Of a stretch of 32,519 nt of DNA, positions 15,136 through 23,075 are shown one piece after another (the stretch's first letter is position 1; every line of letters starts with the position of its first letter). The position numbers were made by a program, and so were the translations under genes. The DNA comes from Granulosicoccus sp. (GTDB lineage: Bacteria > Pseudomonadota > Gammaproteobacteria > Granulosicoccales > Granulosicoccaceae): contig JAHDGK010000047.1 of the NCBI GenBank assembly GCA_020627685.1, positions 1 to 32,519 of the forward strand, written 5' to 3'. Under the pieces are notes generated by a model. That model saw only the letters and a program-made list of their open reading frames with translations, made no database searches and had not been told where the DNA came from.

Positions 15136-15159
15136 TTTGCGTCAACAAAATAACGCAAA
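15136..15159 (-). terminator. hairpin downstream of the BolA-family gene
   Basis: TTTGCGT / ACGCAAA arms with a 10-nt loop start 13 nt past the stop codon at 15172. The sequence after it on the minus strand is AT-rich (AATTAAACC) but has no T-run. It is a plausible weak terminator. Confidence 0.4.
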
Positions 15160-15171
15160 GTGCGCGAAACG

Positions 15172-15408
15172 TTAGCTCTCAGCAGACTCGCTTTTCGTCA
15201 GAGCTTTGATCGTCAATGCGTGGATGGCGCCGGATTTAATATGCTCATCCAAAACCGCATAGACCATTTTGTGTCTGTTTAAGGTCGATAGTCCTTCGAA
15301 CGCATCGCTGACTACGCGTGCCTCGAACTTACTGCCATCACCTGTGATTTCAGCTTGCGCGCCATCAATAGCACTTTCCACCAAATCGCTGAAATAATCC
15401 ATCCGCAT
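15172..15408 (-). CDS. BolA/IbaG-family protein
   Basis: This 78-residue protein starts MRMDYFSDLVESAI, with GAGGTG 6 nt upstream. An open frame continues 5' but the extra 42 codons cross a terminator and do not match the family. Features are the GDGSKFEARVVSDAFEGL strand region and the helix-strand ending NRHKMVYAVLDEHIKSGAIHALTIKAL, characteristic of BolA proteins. The GDGSxF segment is closest to IbaG. BolA-type proteins pair with monothiol glutaredoxins to bind [2Fe-2S] clusters, with His in NRHK and near the C-terminus as candidate ligands. In enterobacteria ibaG sits beside mla/murA genes; here it stands alone. Confidence 0.88.
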   Translation of the reverse strand: MRMDYFSDLVESAIDGAQAEITGDGSKFEARVVSDAFEGLSTLNRHKMVYAVLDEHIKSGAIHALTIKALTKSESAES

Positions 15409-15456
15409 GTCGTTCACCTCGTTTGCGGTCGGGAGTATAACTCTTTTGAGTTTTTT

Positions 15457-15484
15457 AAAAAAAATGGGCCTGACTGGCAGGCCC
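15457..15484 (-). terminator. intrinsic terminator (minus strand)
   Basis: A 7-bp GC-rich stem GGGCCTG / CAGGCCC with a 5-nt loop is followed on the minus strand by ATTTTTTTT. It lies 137 nt beyond the lipoprotein stop (15621) and 49 nt before the BolA-family start (15408). It either ends the lipoprotein transcript or acts as an attenuator in the BolA leader. A second stem (15501-15530) sits just upstream of it. Confidence 0.8.
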
Positions 15485-15620
15485 AATTTGGGGGGTGAGA
15501 ACGTGACACCAACTATCGATTGGGGCACGTGCAAAGACTTTAGTTGGTGCTATAGATAAGTCAAATAAATTATTGAATTAAAAGACTAAATAGTGACAAC
15601 AATGGCGCATAATGTGGTGA

Positions 15621-15965
15621 TTACTGCGGGTTCTCATAAAAGATATATGACGTAGAGTAATCACTGAATTCGAAATAGACTTTTTTCTCGCCGCTATCGA
15701 CGCTGCCATTTAAATTTGCGTCCAAAACACCGTAGCCGAATCGATAGGGACGATCAGCTCCACTGTTGGTGCCGGAGGCGGTCGTCAGCTTGTCTACCTT
15801 CATGAAGCGCTTCACGAGCTTTTCGCCAGCGTAGATTTCGATGATGCCGTCTGTGCCAGTCCAATTTTGAATTGAGCGTCCAATATTGTTCTGAGATTCC
15901 TGTGTACAAGAGGCAAGTAGTAACGCTCCTGCCATGATGCCCAGTAATTTGATGGGGTTGCGCAT
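15621..15965 (-). CDS. small hypothetical lipoprotein
   Basis: This 114-residue protein starts MRNPIKLLGIMAGALLLASC. The lipobox LLASC puts the acylated Cys at residue 20, with Thr-Gln after it, so Lol sorting to the outer membrane is expected. The mature part reads as a small beta-rich domain (GIIEIYAGEKLVKRFMKVDKL...GYGVLDANLNG...KKVYFEFSDYSTSYIFYENP). The family is not recognised. An AGGAT ribosome site lies about 10 nt upstream. It stands as a single gene with an intrinsic terminator 137 nt downstream. Confidence 0.85.
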   Translation of the reverse strand: MRNPIKLLGIMAGALLLASCTQESQNNIGRSIQNWTGTDGIIEIYAGEKLVKRFMKVDKLTTASGTNSGADRPYRFGYGVLDANLNGSVDSGEKKVYFEFSDYSTSYIFYENPQ

Positions 15966-16097
15966 TGAGTTCGTATCCTTATGAGTGGTTTAAATTCGGC
16001 CTGTGCAGAGCAATTATCACACTTACCGTGCAAAGATCTGCGTACGTCCGGCAATAACAAGCGATAATATAGGGCTCGATTGCAAGGTAACAAGCAT

Positions 16098-16313
16098 ATG
16101 TCAGTACAGAAGCAGTTCGGCATTATTGTAAAAATGCCTGAAAACGACCCTATGGCAGCCCCGCATTTACTCGGTGATGACTGGGCAGGGGAGCGATGGT
16201 TCGAAACTGCTGAAGAGCGTGACAGAGCCTACGACGGCATGTTGCACAACCCTGGCAACTACCGTAAGGGAGATCGTCCCTCCATACAGCTAAGCAAGAT
16301 AGATCCTAACTAG
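16098..16313 (+). CDS. small conserved-looking hypothetical protein, 71 residues
   Basis: The ATG at 16098 is chosen because AAGGT lies about 9 nt upstream; an in-frame TTG at 16080 would overlap that site. The product starts MSVQKQFGIIVKMPENDPM and continues with GDDWAGERWFETAEERDRAYDGM, then a basic stretch and QLSKIDPN. It is charged, soluble, with no signal or membrane segment. The helix WFETAEERDRAYDGM resembles short proteins found beside housekeeping genes in gammaproteobacteria, but I cannot name the family. It is divergent from the lipoprotein gene and convergent with the phosphatase gene. Confidence 0.7.
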   Translation: MSVQKQFGIIVKMPENDPMAAPHLLGDDWAGERWFETAEERDRAYDGMLHNPGNYRKGDRPSIQLSKIDPN

Positions 16314-16339
16314 CGACGTACCTTGGGCCGTTTTTGGGT

Positions 16340-16870
16340 CTAAACAACATTTTTCGGGAAATCTTCAAACACCAGCTCTATGCTGGCATCAGATTTTGCT
16401 GCGCTGCCGTGAGAGCGGTTCGCCATGGGTAGCGGATTTAATGACGAACACGCGAAATGTCGAACTCCCAGTGTCGGCATGGACGGATTACAGGCCGCAG
16501 ATAGTCGATAACTGAGTTGTTCAAGCCCCGGATTGTGGGCAATGATCATGATGTGTCTAAGCCCTGATTCCGCAATGGCAAGTTGTTCCAACATCGTTTC
16601 AGGCGTGCACAAGTACAGACTCTTGGATACCCAAAGCTTGTCCTCACAAAACCCGAAAGCTTCTGTGAAATAGGCAGCCGTTTCCTGCGTTCTCTTTGCC
16701 GAACTGCATAAAATCAAATCTGGAATGCAGTCGCGTTCAACCAGGCGCTTGGCCATGATGGGGGCATCATGGTTGCCCCGATCATTTAGCGGACGGTCAT
16801 GATCCAGTTGGCCTTCTGTTTTCCAACTGGATTTTGCGTGACGGACGAGTGTAAGTAATCGATTCTGCAT
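16340..16870 (-). CDS. SixA-like histidine phosphatase
   Basis: This 176-residue protein belongs to the phosphoglycerate-mutase-like branch with the short SixA fold. Nucleophile His11 is in LVRHAKSSW, Arg60 is in SSAKRTQET, and His112 is in IIAHNPGLEQL. In E. coli SixA dephosphorylates phosphohistidine (ArcB Hpt and the nitrogen PTS protein NPr). The target here is unknown, although a hybrid kinase lies 8 kb away. The start at 16870 gives the usual MQNRLLTLVRHAK N-terminus; a TTG at 16897 adds nine unlikely residues. The C-terminal ~35 residues after the fold (Ser/Ala-rich) are longer than in SixA. It sits 56 nt downstream of the first LysM lipoprotein gene and may share its transcript. Confidence 0.9.
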   Translation of the reverse strand: MQNRLLTLVRHAKSSWKTEGQLDHDRPLNDRGNHDAPIMAKRLVERDCIPDLILCSSAKRTQETAAYFTEAFGFCEDKLWVSKSLYLCTPETMLEQLAIAESGLRHIMIIAHNPGLEQLSYRLSAACNPSMPTLGVRHFACSSLNPLPMANRSHGSAAKSDASIELVFEDFPKNVV

Positions 16871-16926
16871 CGATACGATAATAAACCTAAACCGCAATGG
16901 CTAACGTTGCCATTGACTGTCCTTTC

Positions 16927-17676
16927 TTATAGTTTCTTATCGCCTATAACCACTGCGCCGTCAGCTTCGCGTAAATACCCGACACCCTCGCTTGTTACGA
17001 CCTTGTACCAGTCATTGGCCAGATACTCCAGTTCAAACAAGGTACCGGGTGCGGCGCGCATGATCAGGTTCGAGTAGTTTGCCGGTTGTTGATAAATTCC
17101 TTTTGGGTAGTAGGTGCCGACGATTTTGACTTTAGCGTTTTCCTGGTTTTTCGTTGTCTGGGTGCGGCTTAAGTTCTTATCTATCGGTGTTAAATCAAAT
17201 GAGCGATTGGTTGATACCGTTTGTATAACTACTGAGCCCTGTTTACGAATTTTCGGAACTTCGGTGTGTTTGGCACTCGGTTTTGTTGCCTGTCTTTGAA
17301 TGGCTAAGGATGTCGATGCGACACGAGTGCCTGCTTGAGTGGCCTTCTTGGCAAGCGCCGGATTGTTTTGGGGCAGCAGCGTAGGCGGAATCTTTATGAT
17401 CGAGCCAATGCGTATTTTATGAGGATCTGAAATGCGATTGTATTTAGCAATCTCCTGCCAATGAGTCGCATTGCCTGTGTATCGAAGGGCGATATCGCCA
17501 AGACGCTCGTGAGGCCCTACGGTATGCACAACTTCCTGTGATTTTGTCAGCTGCAATGCCGGGACTTCTGCCGGCACCTCTATTTCGGGCGGAGCTTGGT
17601 TTGTTGCACACCCTTGAATAGCTGTAATTGCGGTGAGCAAAAATCCCAGTGTCAGTATCGAGTTATTGTTTTTCAT
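16927..17676 (-). CDS. LysM-domain lipoprotein with C-terminal SH3-like domain (short paralog)
   Basis: This 249-residue envelope protein has a signal peptide and lipobox IQGC (Cys23). One LysM domain follows at about 50-98 (VHTVGPHERLGDIALRYTGNATHWQEIAKYN...IRIGSIIKIPPTLL), then a basic Thr/Gln-rich linker. A C-terminal SH3-like domain occupies about 190-245 (GTYYPKGIYQQPANYSNLIMRAAPGT...VVTSEGVGYLREADG). LysM binds N-acetylglucosamine in peptidoglycan, so the protein likely bridges outer membrane and wall. The start at 17676 gives a compact signal peptide; an ATG at 17694 adds six residues. It shares all three modules with the next gene upstream (18055-19527), so the two are paralogs. A 9-bp inverted repeat lies about 30 nt upstream. 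Confidence 0.9.
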   Translation of the reverse strand: MKNNNSILTLGFLLTAITAIQGCATNQAPPEIEVPAEVPALQLTKSQEVVHTVGPHERLGDIALRYTGNATHWQEIAKYNRISDPHKIRIGSIIKIPPTLLPQNNPALAKKATQAGTRVASTSLAIQRQATKPSAKHTEVPKIRKQGSVVIQTVSTNRSFDLTPIDKNLSRTQTTKNQENAKVKIVGTYYPKGIYQQPANYSNLIMRAAPGTLFELEYLANDWYKVVTSEGVGYLREADGAVVIGDKKL

Positions 17677-17703
17677 TTTTATTGTTCTCGGCATCTGGTC
17701 TCA

Positions 17704-17755
17704 CTCGCTAGCGTGCGGCTACAAGAGGAATGAGTCCCTGGTATCAGCTAGCGAG
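17704..17755. repeat. inverted repeat CTCGCTAGC-N34-GCTAGCGAG
   Basis: Perfect 9-bp arms flank 34 nt immediately upstream of the shorter LysM lipoprotein gene. They could be paired operator half-sites or a long-loop RNA stem. The surrounding gap, 17677-18054, contains this repeat, the terminator at 17941-17975 and nothing else recognisable. Confidence 0.4.
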
Positions 17756-17940
17756 ATTTGCCATTAACTAGGGGGCGAATTGTCTCTGCTGTGGCGGATT
17801 TTGAGTGTGAGCTGGCTCTGACTCCTGGTTCCGTAAACGTGTGCCGAGTCTCATAAGGCCTGTTTTTAAAGGCATTTGGCGCACCCGCGTGACCTATTTC
17901 AACCTTTCAAATGAGCGCGAATTCCCCCCGAAATTTGGCC

Positions 17941-17975
17941 AAAAAAAAGCCCGATCTGTTGCCAGACCGGGCTTT
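17941..17975 (-). terminator. intrinsic terminator after the long LysM lipoprotein gene
   Basis: On the minus strand a stem AAGCCCGGTCTG / CAGATCGGGCTT (one mismatch, 4-nt loop) runs into eight T. It is about 80 nt beyond the stop codon at 18055. It is the strongest intrinsic terminator in the window and separates the two LysM genes into different transcription units. Confidence 0.88.
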
Positions 17976-18054
17976 GCTTATGTTGAAGAAGTGAATTTGC
18001 TATGACATGTTCGTTGCTATTTCACTTATCAATTTTGATATGCGTGAAGATCGA

Positions 18055-19527
18055 CTACTTGATATCTCGCTTATGGACGTAGCCTGTGCCTTTTTCAGTT
18101 TCAACTTCAAACCAGTTACCCATGGCTTTAGAAACCTTTAGCGATGTACCCGGGGACACTCGCATCAACAAGCTGGATGAGAAATCGGCATCGTTGTAGA
18201 TCGCTTTAGGGTAATAAGTGCCGCTGACCATAATGTTGTTCAAGTCAGGTTCAATGGACGCAAGGCTTTGCACATCTTGAGCGTCAGCCGCGATGGAGAT
18301 CGGCTTGTTTTCTGGATCTGAAAAGTTTGCTTCGACGATAGTGATTGGCTGAGTTTCATCCGCTAGCAGTTGAGTGTTACTCAAAGATGAGGCTTCACTG
18401 AGCATCTCACTGCTGGCCTTAATGGCTTTGTTATCCGCTGCTGCAACAACTTCTGCAGAAGCTGCTGGTTTTTGAATAACTTTGGCCGGGGTGTTGCTGG
18501 CTAGCGCATCATCAGACTTAACAATACTGTCCGGAACCATAATGACTTGTCCGGCACGAACCTGAACAGCCTGCTTTTCTGAAAAGTTATTATGACCGGC
18601 GATTATCTTCCAGTTAGTCGCATCGCCTGTTGTCCGTTTAGCAAAGTCCCATAAAGTTTCGCTAGGGTTCAACTTAATAGCCTTGCCGGAAATTTCAGCT
18701 GTCGGAATTTCCAACCGTTGAGTCGGTGCTAAAGCAATGGCCTGCGTGTTGATTTTGATGGGGTTAGCAGCAACTTCAACACTTTCTGTTTCGACGATCG
18801 TGGCCGCTAGCTCAGGCTTAAGCATTTTGGTCGGAATAGCCAGCTTCTGGCCAGCGCGCACGCCTGCGTTTTGATTCAGATTATTGACGTCTGCCAGGAC
18901 ATGCCAATTTGTCGCATCACCGGTGGTCTTCTTGGCGATTTCCCAGAGCGTTTCATTCTGAGCAACGGTGTGGATGAATTCAGGCTCATCGGGAGTTGCC
19001 GCAGATAATTCAACTGCGTCTGCTGTCTCGTCCAGCAGGAATGGATCTGCTTCGGCCAGTTCCGTGGTATCTCCATCTTCCAGCATCGGATCAACAAGGA
19101 GAGGCTCTTCTGCTGATTCGTCGAAAATGACTAGCTCTTCGGCTGTTGGCGCCTCAAAGACGTCTTCGAAGTTCGCAGTTGCATTTTGTATGGCTACTGG
19201 GCTCAGTGTGTCCTCTGGCAGCAGTGCATCATCTTCGAGCATGGCTTGGTCGATTTCATCCATAAGGAAGTCTTCTGACATCTCGCCATCCGCGACTACC
19301 TTTGCGTCATCACCGTCGACGCTGTCAGAGAAGCCCAGCATGTACATGCTGACGTCCCAAGCGTGTTTGCCAACCTTGGCAGTCGCTTCACCGGCGGTCA
19401 GGATGCCAGCGCCAATCGGGCTCAAATCAACGCCATCCATTTTTGGTGCTGAGGCACAGCCGCTTAAGGACAGGACGGTAGCTGCCAGCAGGCTTTTTTT
19501 GAAAATCTTTGGGTTGGGGTTGGGCAT
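18055..19527 (-). CDS. LysM-domain lipoprotein with two LysM domains and C-terminal SH3-like domain (long paralog)
   Basis: This 490-residue protein starts MPNPNPKIFKKSLLAATVLS with lipobox LSGC (Cys24). An open frame 27 codons longer lacks a signal-peptide start. After the lipid anchor comes a very acidic, Ala/Glu/Asp-rich region (about 68-180). Two LysM domains follow at about 183-233 and 281-333, both containing the same TTGDATNW core, and then an Ala/Ser-rich linker. The C-terminal SH3-like domain at about 430-490 begins SGTYYPKAIYNDADFSSSLL. It probably spans from outer membrane to peptidoglycan. The SH3-like domain and GTYYPK(A/G)IY motif are shared with the downstream paralog. A GNRA-loop stem (19592-19607) lies in its promoter region, and an intrinsic terminator follows. 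Confidence 0.9.
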   Translation of the reverse strand: MPNPNPKIFKKSLLAATVLSLSGCASAPKMDGVDLSPIGAGILTAGEATAKVGKHAWDVSMYMLGFSDSVDGDDAKVVADGEMSEDFLMDEIDQAMLEDDALLPEDTLSPVAIQNATANFEDVFEAPTAEELVIFDESAEEPLLVDPMLEDGDTTELAEADPFLLDETADAVELSAATPDEPEFIHTVAQNETLWEIAKKTTGDATNWHVLADVNNLNQNAGVRAGQKLAIPTKMLKPELAATIVETESVEVAANPIKINTQAIALAPTQRLEIPTAEISGKAIKLNPSETLWDFAKRTTGDATNWKIIAGHNNFSEKQAVQVRAGQVIMVPDSIVKSDDALASNTPAKVIQKPAASAEVVAAADNKAIKASSEMLSEASSLSNTQLLADETQPITIVEANFSDPENKPISIAADAQDVQSLASIEPDLNNIMVSGTYYPKAIYNDADFSSSLLMRVSPGTSLKVSKAMGNWFEVETEKGTGYVHKRDIK

Positions 19528-19591
19528 GTGTTCTCTCACCATCAGATTTGAATAGGGGCAGACGATCGATAGGTGGTAAGAACGCTTCGGA

Positions 19592-19607
19592 TGCAATGAA
19601 AATTGCA
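19592..19607. other. short stem with GAAA loop upstream of the long LysM gene
   Basis: TGCAAT / ATTGCA arms with a GAAA tetraloop lie about 65 nt before the start codon at 19527. They may be an operator dyad or RNA stem. The 312-nt gap 19528-19839 between this gene and glnS otherwise shows only AT-rich sequence, with no clear terminator after glnS. Confidence 0.3.
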
Positions 19608-19839
19608 CTTAGGCGTCACCACTTCGACGAATGTGACACTAAATTTAATAGTCGCTGAATCGGTGTCCGTCAAACCTATCTGCGGTTTGAAGCAAAACTT
19701 TTTTGAACACGGATGTGTAAGCGCTAAATCTGAACGCGTTGTGTCGTCTTAGTTACAAGCGTGAGAGATAAGAAAAATCGATAAATACCGCACAAATTGC
19801 GCTCTTCCATGAGCATAATTTTTATATTGTGCTAGCGGA

Positions 19840-21501
19840 TTATTTGGCCCAAGTATCGCGCAATGTCACTACTCGATTAAACACTAAGTTATCCGATGAA
19901 TGATCATGTCGGTCAGCGACAAAATAACCTATTCGCTCGAACTGAAAGTGTTGTTCAGCAACGGCATCTTTTAATGCAGGTTCAACAATGCAATTGCTAA
20001 GAATAATCTCAGACTCAGGGTCGATAGCATCTTCTATCGATTCAGCTTTCGCAGGGTCCGGAGTATTAAACAAAGGATTGTAGAGTCGAATTTCAGCTGA
20101 CTCTCCATAGGTGGCCGATACCCAATGTATGACGCCCTTAACTTTTCGTCCTTCGGGTTTCTTGCCTAGTGTATCGGGGTCGTGAGTGCAGCGTAGTTCG
20201 ACAACTTTTCCAGCGTCATCCTTAATGATTTCTTCGCATTTAATGACATATGAGCTGCGTAAGCGAACTTCTCCTCCAGGAATCAGGCGCTGATATTTTG
20301 GTGGAGGGACTTCAGCGAAATCGTCCCGATCAATGTAGATTTCACGGGTGAAAGGAACTTCTCGCGTGCCGGCTGTATCGTCTTGAGGGTGATTTGCCAG
20401 TGTAAAGCGCTGTTCGTGATCGGCCGGGAGGTCGGTGATGACTACTTTTATGGGGTCGAGTACGGCCATGCGGCGCGGGGCTTCGCGATTAAGCTGATCC
20501 CGGATACAGCCTTCGAGTACCATCATTTCAATCCAAGCATCGTTCTTGGTAATTCCGATGCGCTCGCAGAACTCGCGCAGTGCCTCAGGTGTATACCCGC
20601 GACGACGCATACCAATGATGGTTGGCATGCGTGGGTCATCCCAACCGTTAACGATGTTCTCTTCTACCAACTTAATCAGCAGGCGTTTGCTGAGCATGGT
20701 GTACTCAAGAGACAGTCGAGCAAACTCGATCTGCTGTGGGTGAGACGGCGTTTTTAAGTTGTCCAGCACCCAGTCGTAGAGAGGGCGGTGATCTTCAAAT
20801 TCAAGCGTACATAAAGAGTGCGTGATATTTTCTATGGCATCAGACACACAGTGTGTGTAGTCGTACATCGGGTAGATAGACCATTTATCGCCCGTACGTA
20901 TGTGGTTTACCTTGCGTATTCGATACAGGGTTGGATCGCGCATATTGATGTTGCCCGAAGCCATGTCAATCTTGGCGCGAAGCACGTGATCACCATCGTT
21001 GAATTCGCCCGCTTTCATACGGCTGAATAAATCCAGGTTCTGTTCGATACTGCGATTTCTGTAAGGGCTCTCGATGCCGGGTTCGGTTAGTGTCCCGCGC
21101 ATTTCGCGCATCTCTTCTGCGCTGCTGCTATCGACGTAGGCTTTGCCTTGGCGAATAAGCTCACAGGCGTATTCGTACAACTCATCGAAATAATCTGATG
21201 CGTGCCTTAGCTCGTTCCATTCGAATCCCAGCCACGTGACATCGTCTTTTATGGCCAGCGCGTATTCTTCACTCTCCTTGGCAGGGTTAGTGTCATCGAA
21301 TCGCAGATTGCATCGACCGTTGTAACGAGTAGCCGTGCCGAAATTCAGGCAAATCGATTTCGCGTGACCAATATGCAGGTAGCCGTTGGGTTCGGGTGGG
21401 AACCGGGTGACGACCTGGCCACCGTTTTTGCCCGCAGCGACATCTTCGTCAATGATGTTTCGAATGAAGTTGCTAGCCTTAACAGGCTCTGATTTGGACA
21501 T
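19840..21501 (-). CDS. glnS: glutaminyl-tRNA synthetase
   Basis: This 553-residue class I aminoacyl-tRNA synthetase charges tRNA-Gln with glutamine in the cytosol. It has the HIGH motif at 43-46 within [15 protein letters not shown] and the KMSKS-equivalent MLSKR at 268-272. Characteristic GlnRS blocks include [37 protein letters not shown] and the anticodon-binding beta-barrel segment with [16 protein letters not shown]. Length is almost identical to the E. coli enzyme (554). The catalytic domain reads as true GlnRS rather than GluRS because of the [14 protein letters not shown] block. It is transcribed alone; the start ATG at 21501 has no strong Shine-Dalgarno. Confidence 0.97.
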   Translation of the reverse strand: MSKSEPVKASNFIRNIIDEDVAAGKNGGQVVTRFPPEPNGYLHIGHAKSICLNFGTATRYNGRCNLRFDDTNPAKESEEYALAIKDDVTWLGFEWNELRHASDYFDELYEYACELIRQGKAYVDSSSAEEMREMRGTLTEPGIESPYRNRSIEQNLDLFSRMKAGEFNDGDHVLRAKIDMASGNINMRDPTLYRIRKVNHIRTGDKWSIYPMYDYTHCVSDAIENITHSLCTLEFEDHRPLYDWVLDNLKTPSHPQQIEFARLSLEYTMLSKRLLIKLVEENIVNGWDDPRMPTIIGMRRRGYTPEALREFCERIGITKNDAWIEMMVLEGCIRDQLNREAPRRMAVLDPIKVVITDLPADHEQRFTLANHPQDDTAGTREVPFTREIYIDRDDFAEVPPPKYQRLIPGGEVRLRSSYVIKCEEIIKDDAGKVVELRCTHDPDTLGKKPEGRKVKGVIHWVSATYGESAEIRLYNPLFNTPDPAKAESIEDAIDPESEIILSNCIVEPALKDAVAEQHFQFERIGYFVADRHDHSSDNLVFNRVVTLRDTWAK

Positions 21502-21619
21502 GATTATTGGTGCTGCCGATCATAAGAGTAATGGATGGCTGCAAGTATAGACTCAGCAAGGAGCTGATTGTGCGGGTCTTGAAGATACCTTGATCTATCG
21601 CAAGCGCCGAGCGAATTAT

Positions 21620-22282
21620 CTAGGGTTGGAACTGGGGCGCGTAGTCTTCGTAGAACTCATTGACTGCATCAATATAGCGATGTGTCTCGTCAAATGGGGG
21701 AATACCGTTGTACTTGTCGACATTGCCAGGCCCCGCATTATAGGCGGCCAACGCTAACTTCTTATCCGACGAGTAGCGGGCCAGCATCGCTGCCAGATAT
21801 TGTGCACCGCCAATAAGGTTCTGCTGTTTATCCAAAATATTTTTAACACCCATCGCCTTCGCAGTGCCCGGCATCAGTTGCATCAGGCCTTTCGCGCCTG
21901 CGCTCGACACGGCTTTGGGATTGAAGCAGGACTCGGCTCTTGCCACCGCTTTAAGCAGCGCAGGGTCGACTGAAAACTTCTCAGCAGCTTGTACAATATC
22001 GTAATTCAGGGCGTGACCTTTCGCTTCAAGCTGCTTTCGAGTCATGCCCAGGCAGGGGTTACTGGTTTCAGGTTCTCGGGTGAAACTCAGATAACTGGTG
22101 CGAATCACTTGACCGTTTACTACTGGGGCATCACTGAAGGTCACAACACCGTTCTTATCCCGGTGTTTGAATAATCCGTCGCTGAACGCAGACGAGGCAG
22201 TCGCCAACAGCAAAGCCGATGCGAGACACATCGAAGATGTTGCGCGCAGAACCCAATCCGTTTTTTGACTAAAAGCTGCCAT
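21620..22282 (-). CDS. exported lytic transglycosylase (SLT domain, DUF4124 N-terminus)
   Basis: This 220-residue protein has a signal peptide (hydrophobic core ATSSMCLASALLLATASS, cut near SAFSDG) and a short DUF4124-type segment (GLFKHRDKNGVVTFSD, about 36-65). The SLT domain at about 92-215 contains catalytic Glu117 in ARAESCFNPKAVSSAGAKG, GLMQLMPGTAKAMGV and AYNAGPGNVDKY. It cleaves the beta-1,4 bond between MurNAc and GlcNAc, giving 1,6-anhydro ends. It lacks a lipobox and so is probably soluble in the periplasm. The gene starts about 48 nt downstream of a perfect 24-bp palindrome that overlaps its likely -35 box, suggesting repressor control. Confidence 0.94.
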   Translation of the reverse strand: MAAFSQKTDWVLRATSSMCLASALLLATASSAFSDGLFKHRDKNGVVTFSDAPVVNGQVIRTSYLSFTREPETSNPCLGMTRKQLEAKGHALNYDIVQAAEKFSVDPALLKAVARAESCFNPKAVSSAGAKGLMQLMPGTAKAMGVKNILDKQQNLIGGAQYLAAMLARYSSDKKLALAAYNAGPGNVDKYNGIPPFDETHRYIDAVNEFYEDYAPQFQP

Positions 22283-22314
22283 GGGTAAAATATCGACGGG
22301 TTCGCGAAAGATAT

Positions 22315-22353
22315 AAAACCCGGGCAGTCTGAGTGAGAACTAGTTCTCACTCA
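22315..22353 (-). promoter_or_regulatory. 24-bp perfect palindrome (22330-22353) overlapping a putative promoter
   Basis: The palindrome half-site is TGAGTGAGAACT, repeated exactly in reverse complement with no spacer. On the minus strand a TTCTCA inside it is followed 17 nt later by TTATAT, a plausible -35/-10 pair for the transglycosylase gene. The absence of a loop and of a T-run argues for a dimeric repressor operator rather than a terminator. No regulator gene adjoins it. Confidence 0.6.
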
Positions 22354-22367
22354 TATATACCTGTTAG

Positions 22368-22949
22368 CTAGCTGACAGGGGCGCTCCAATGACTGACGTG
22401 ATCCGATAATTCCGGCCGTTTTCTGGGTCCGGGGGTGGCAGGCGGAGTGCCTAAGTACAGAAACCCAGTAATTTGATCCTTCGTTTCAATGCCGAGCGCT
22501 TGTTTGACCGTCTCATCATAGGCATTGGCGCCGGATAACCAAACGGAGCCAAACCCCAAGGCTGTTGCCCCCAGTTGCATGAGCTGTGTGGCGGCGCCTG
22601 CTGATAAGGTTTGTTCAATCTCAGGTGCCTTCGGGTGGTCTTTAGTGAGCGTTGTTACAATGACTACAATAAGAGGCGAGCGGAGTGGTTTCTCTTTGAG
22701 CCGTTCCAGTTTTTGTTCGCTAATATCCGGTTCACGAATTTTTGCAGCCTTAACGAATACATCGGCTAACGCGTGTCTGGCCTCATCGCGGATAACGATG
22801 AACCGCCACGGGCGCAGCTTGCCGTGATCCGGTGCCGTGATCGCGCATTGGAGTATTTGATTCAGTTGCTCCTCATTCGGGGCCGGGTCAGTTAACTGAT
22901 TGGCCGGTACGGACTGGCGAGAGTGCAGTGTTTCTAGCAAAGCGTTCAT
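22368..22949 (-). CDS. nitroreductase-family oxidoreductase (YdjA-like)
   Basis: This 193-residue protein is close to E. coli YdjA (183 residues). It begins MNALLETLHSRQSVPANQLTDP, with the FMN-phosphate-binding Arg11 and Ser13. Then come APDHGKLRPWRFIVIRDEAR, the AGAATQLMQLGATALGFGSVWLSG helix-strand unit and a C-terminal GFLYLGTPPATPGPRKRP. The family binds FMN as a dimer and reduces nitro or other acceptors with NAD(P)H; the physiological substrate is unknown. The start at 22949 matches the family and an upstream in-frame start at 22994 is unlikely. It is divergent from the M61 peptidase gene. Confidence 0.93.
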   Translation of the reverse strand: MNALLETLHSRQSVPANQLTDPAPNEEQLNQILQCAITAPDHGKLRPWRFIVIRDEARHALADVFVKAAKIREPDISEQKLERLKEKPLRSPLIVVIVTTLTKDHPKAPEIEQTLSAGAATQLMQLGATALGFGSVWLSGANAYDETVKQALGIETKDQITGFLYLGTPPATPGPRKRPELSDHVSHWSAPVS

Positions 22950-23075
22950 AAAGCGTTTCGTCTGGGGCTGTACCTGCAGTATACCGAGCGTCAACTGTTA
23001 TTGAACTGTATCGCTGGCGCATTGGCGTTTCGGTACTACATATAAGATGAGTCAACCGGGGCCATACCTCAATCA

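Noticed and set aside
15409-15534. N-terminal extension of the BolA-family protein by 42 residues
   Set aside because: The extension would translate through an intrinsic terminator and has no family match. The internal ATG has a good ribosome site.
18968-19555. Ser-rich plus-strand frame of 195 codons opposite the long LysM gene
   Set aside because: Its Ser/Ala runs are the reverse reading of the acidic low-complexity spacer of the lipoprotein. There is no start signal.
22330-22353. Palindrome as an intrinsic terminator of the nitroreductase gene
   Set aside because: It has no loop and no T-run on the minus strand, and it overlaps a plausible promoter. Operator is the better reading, though not proven.
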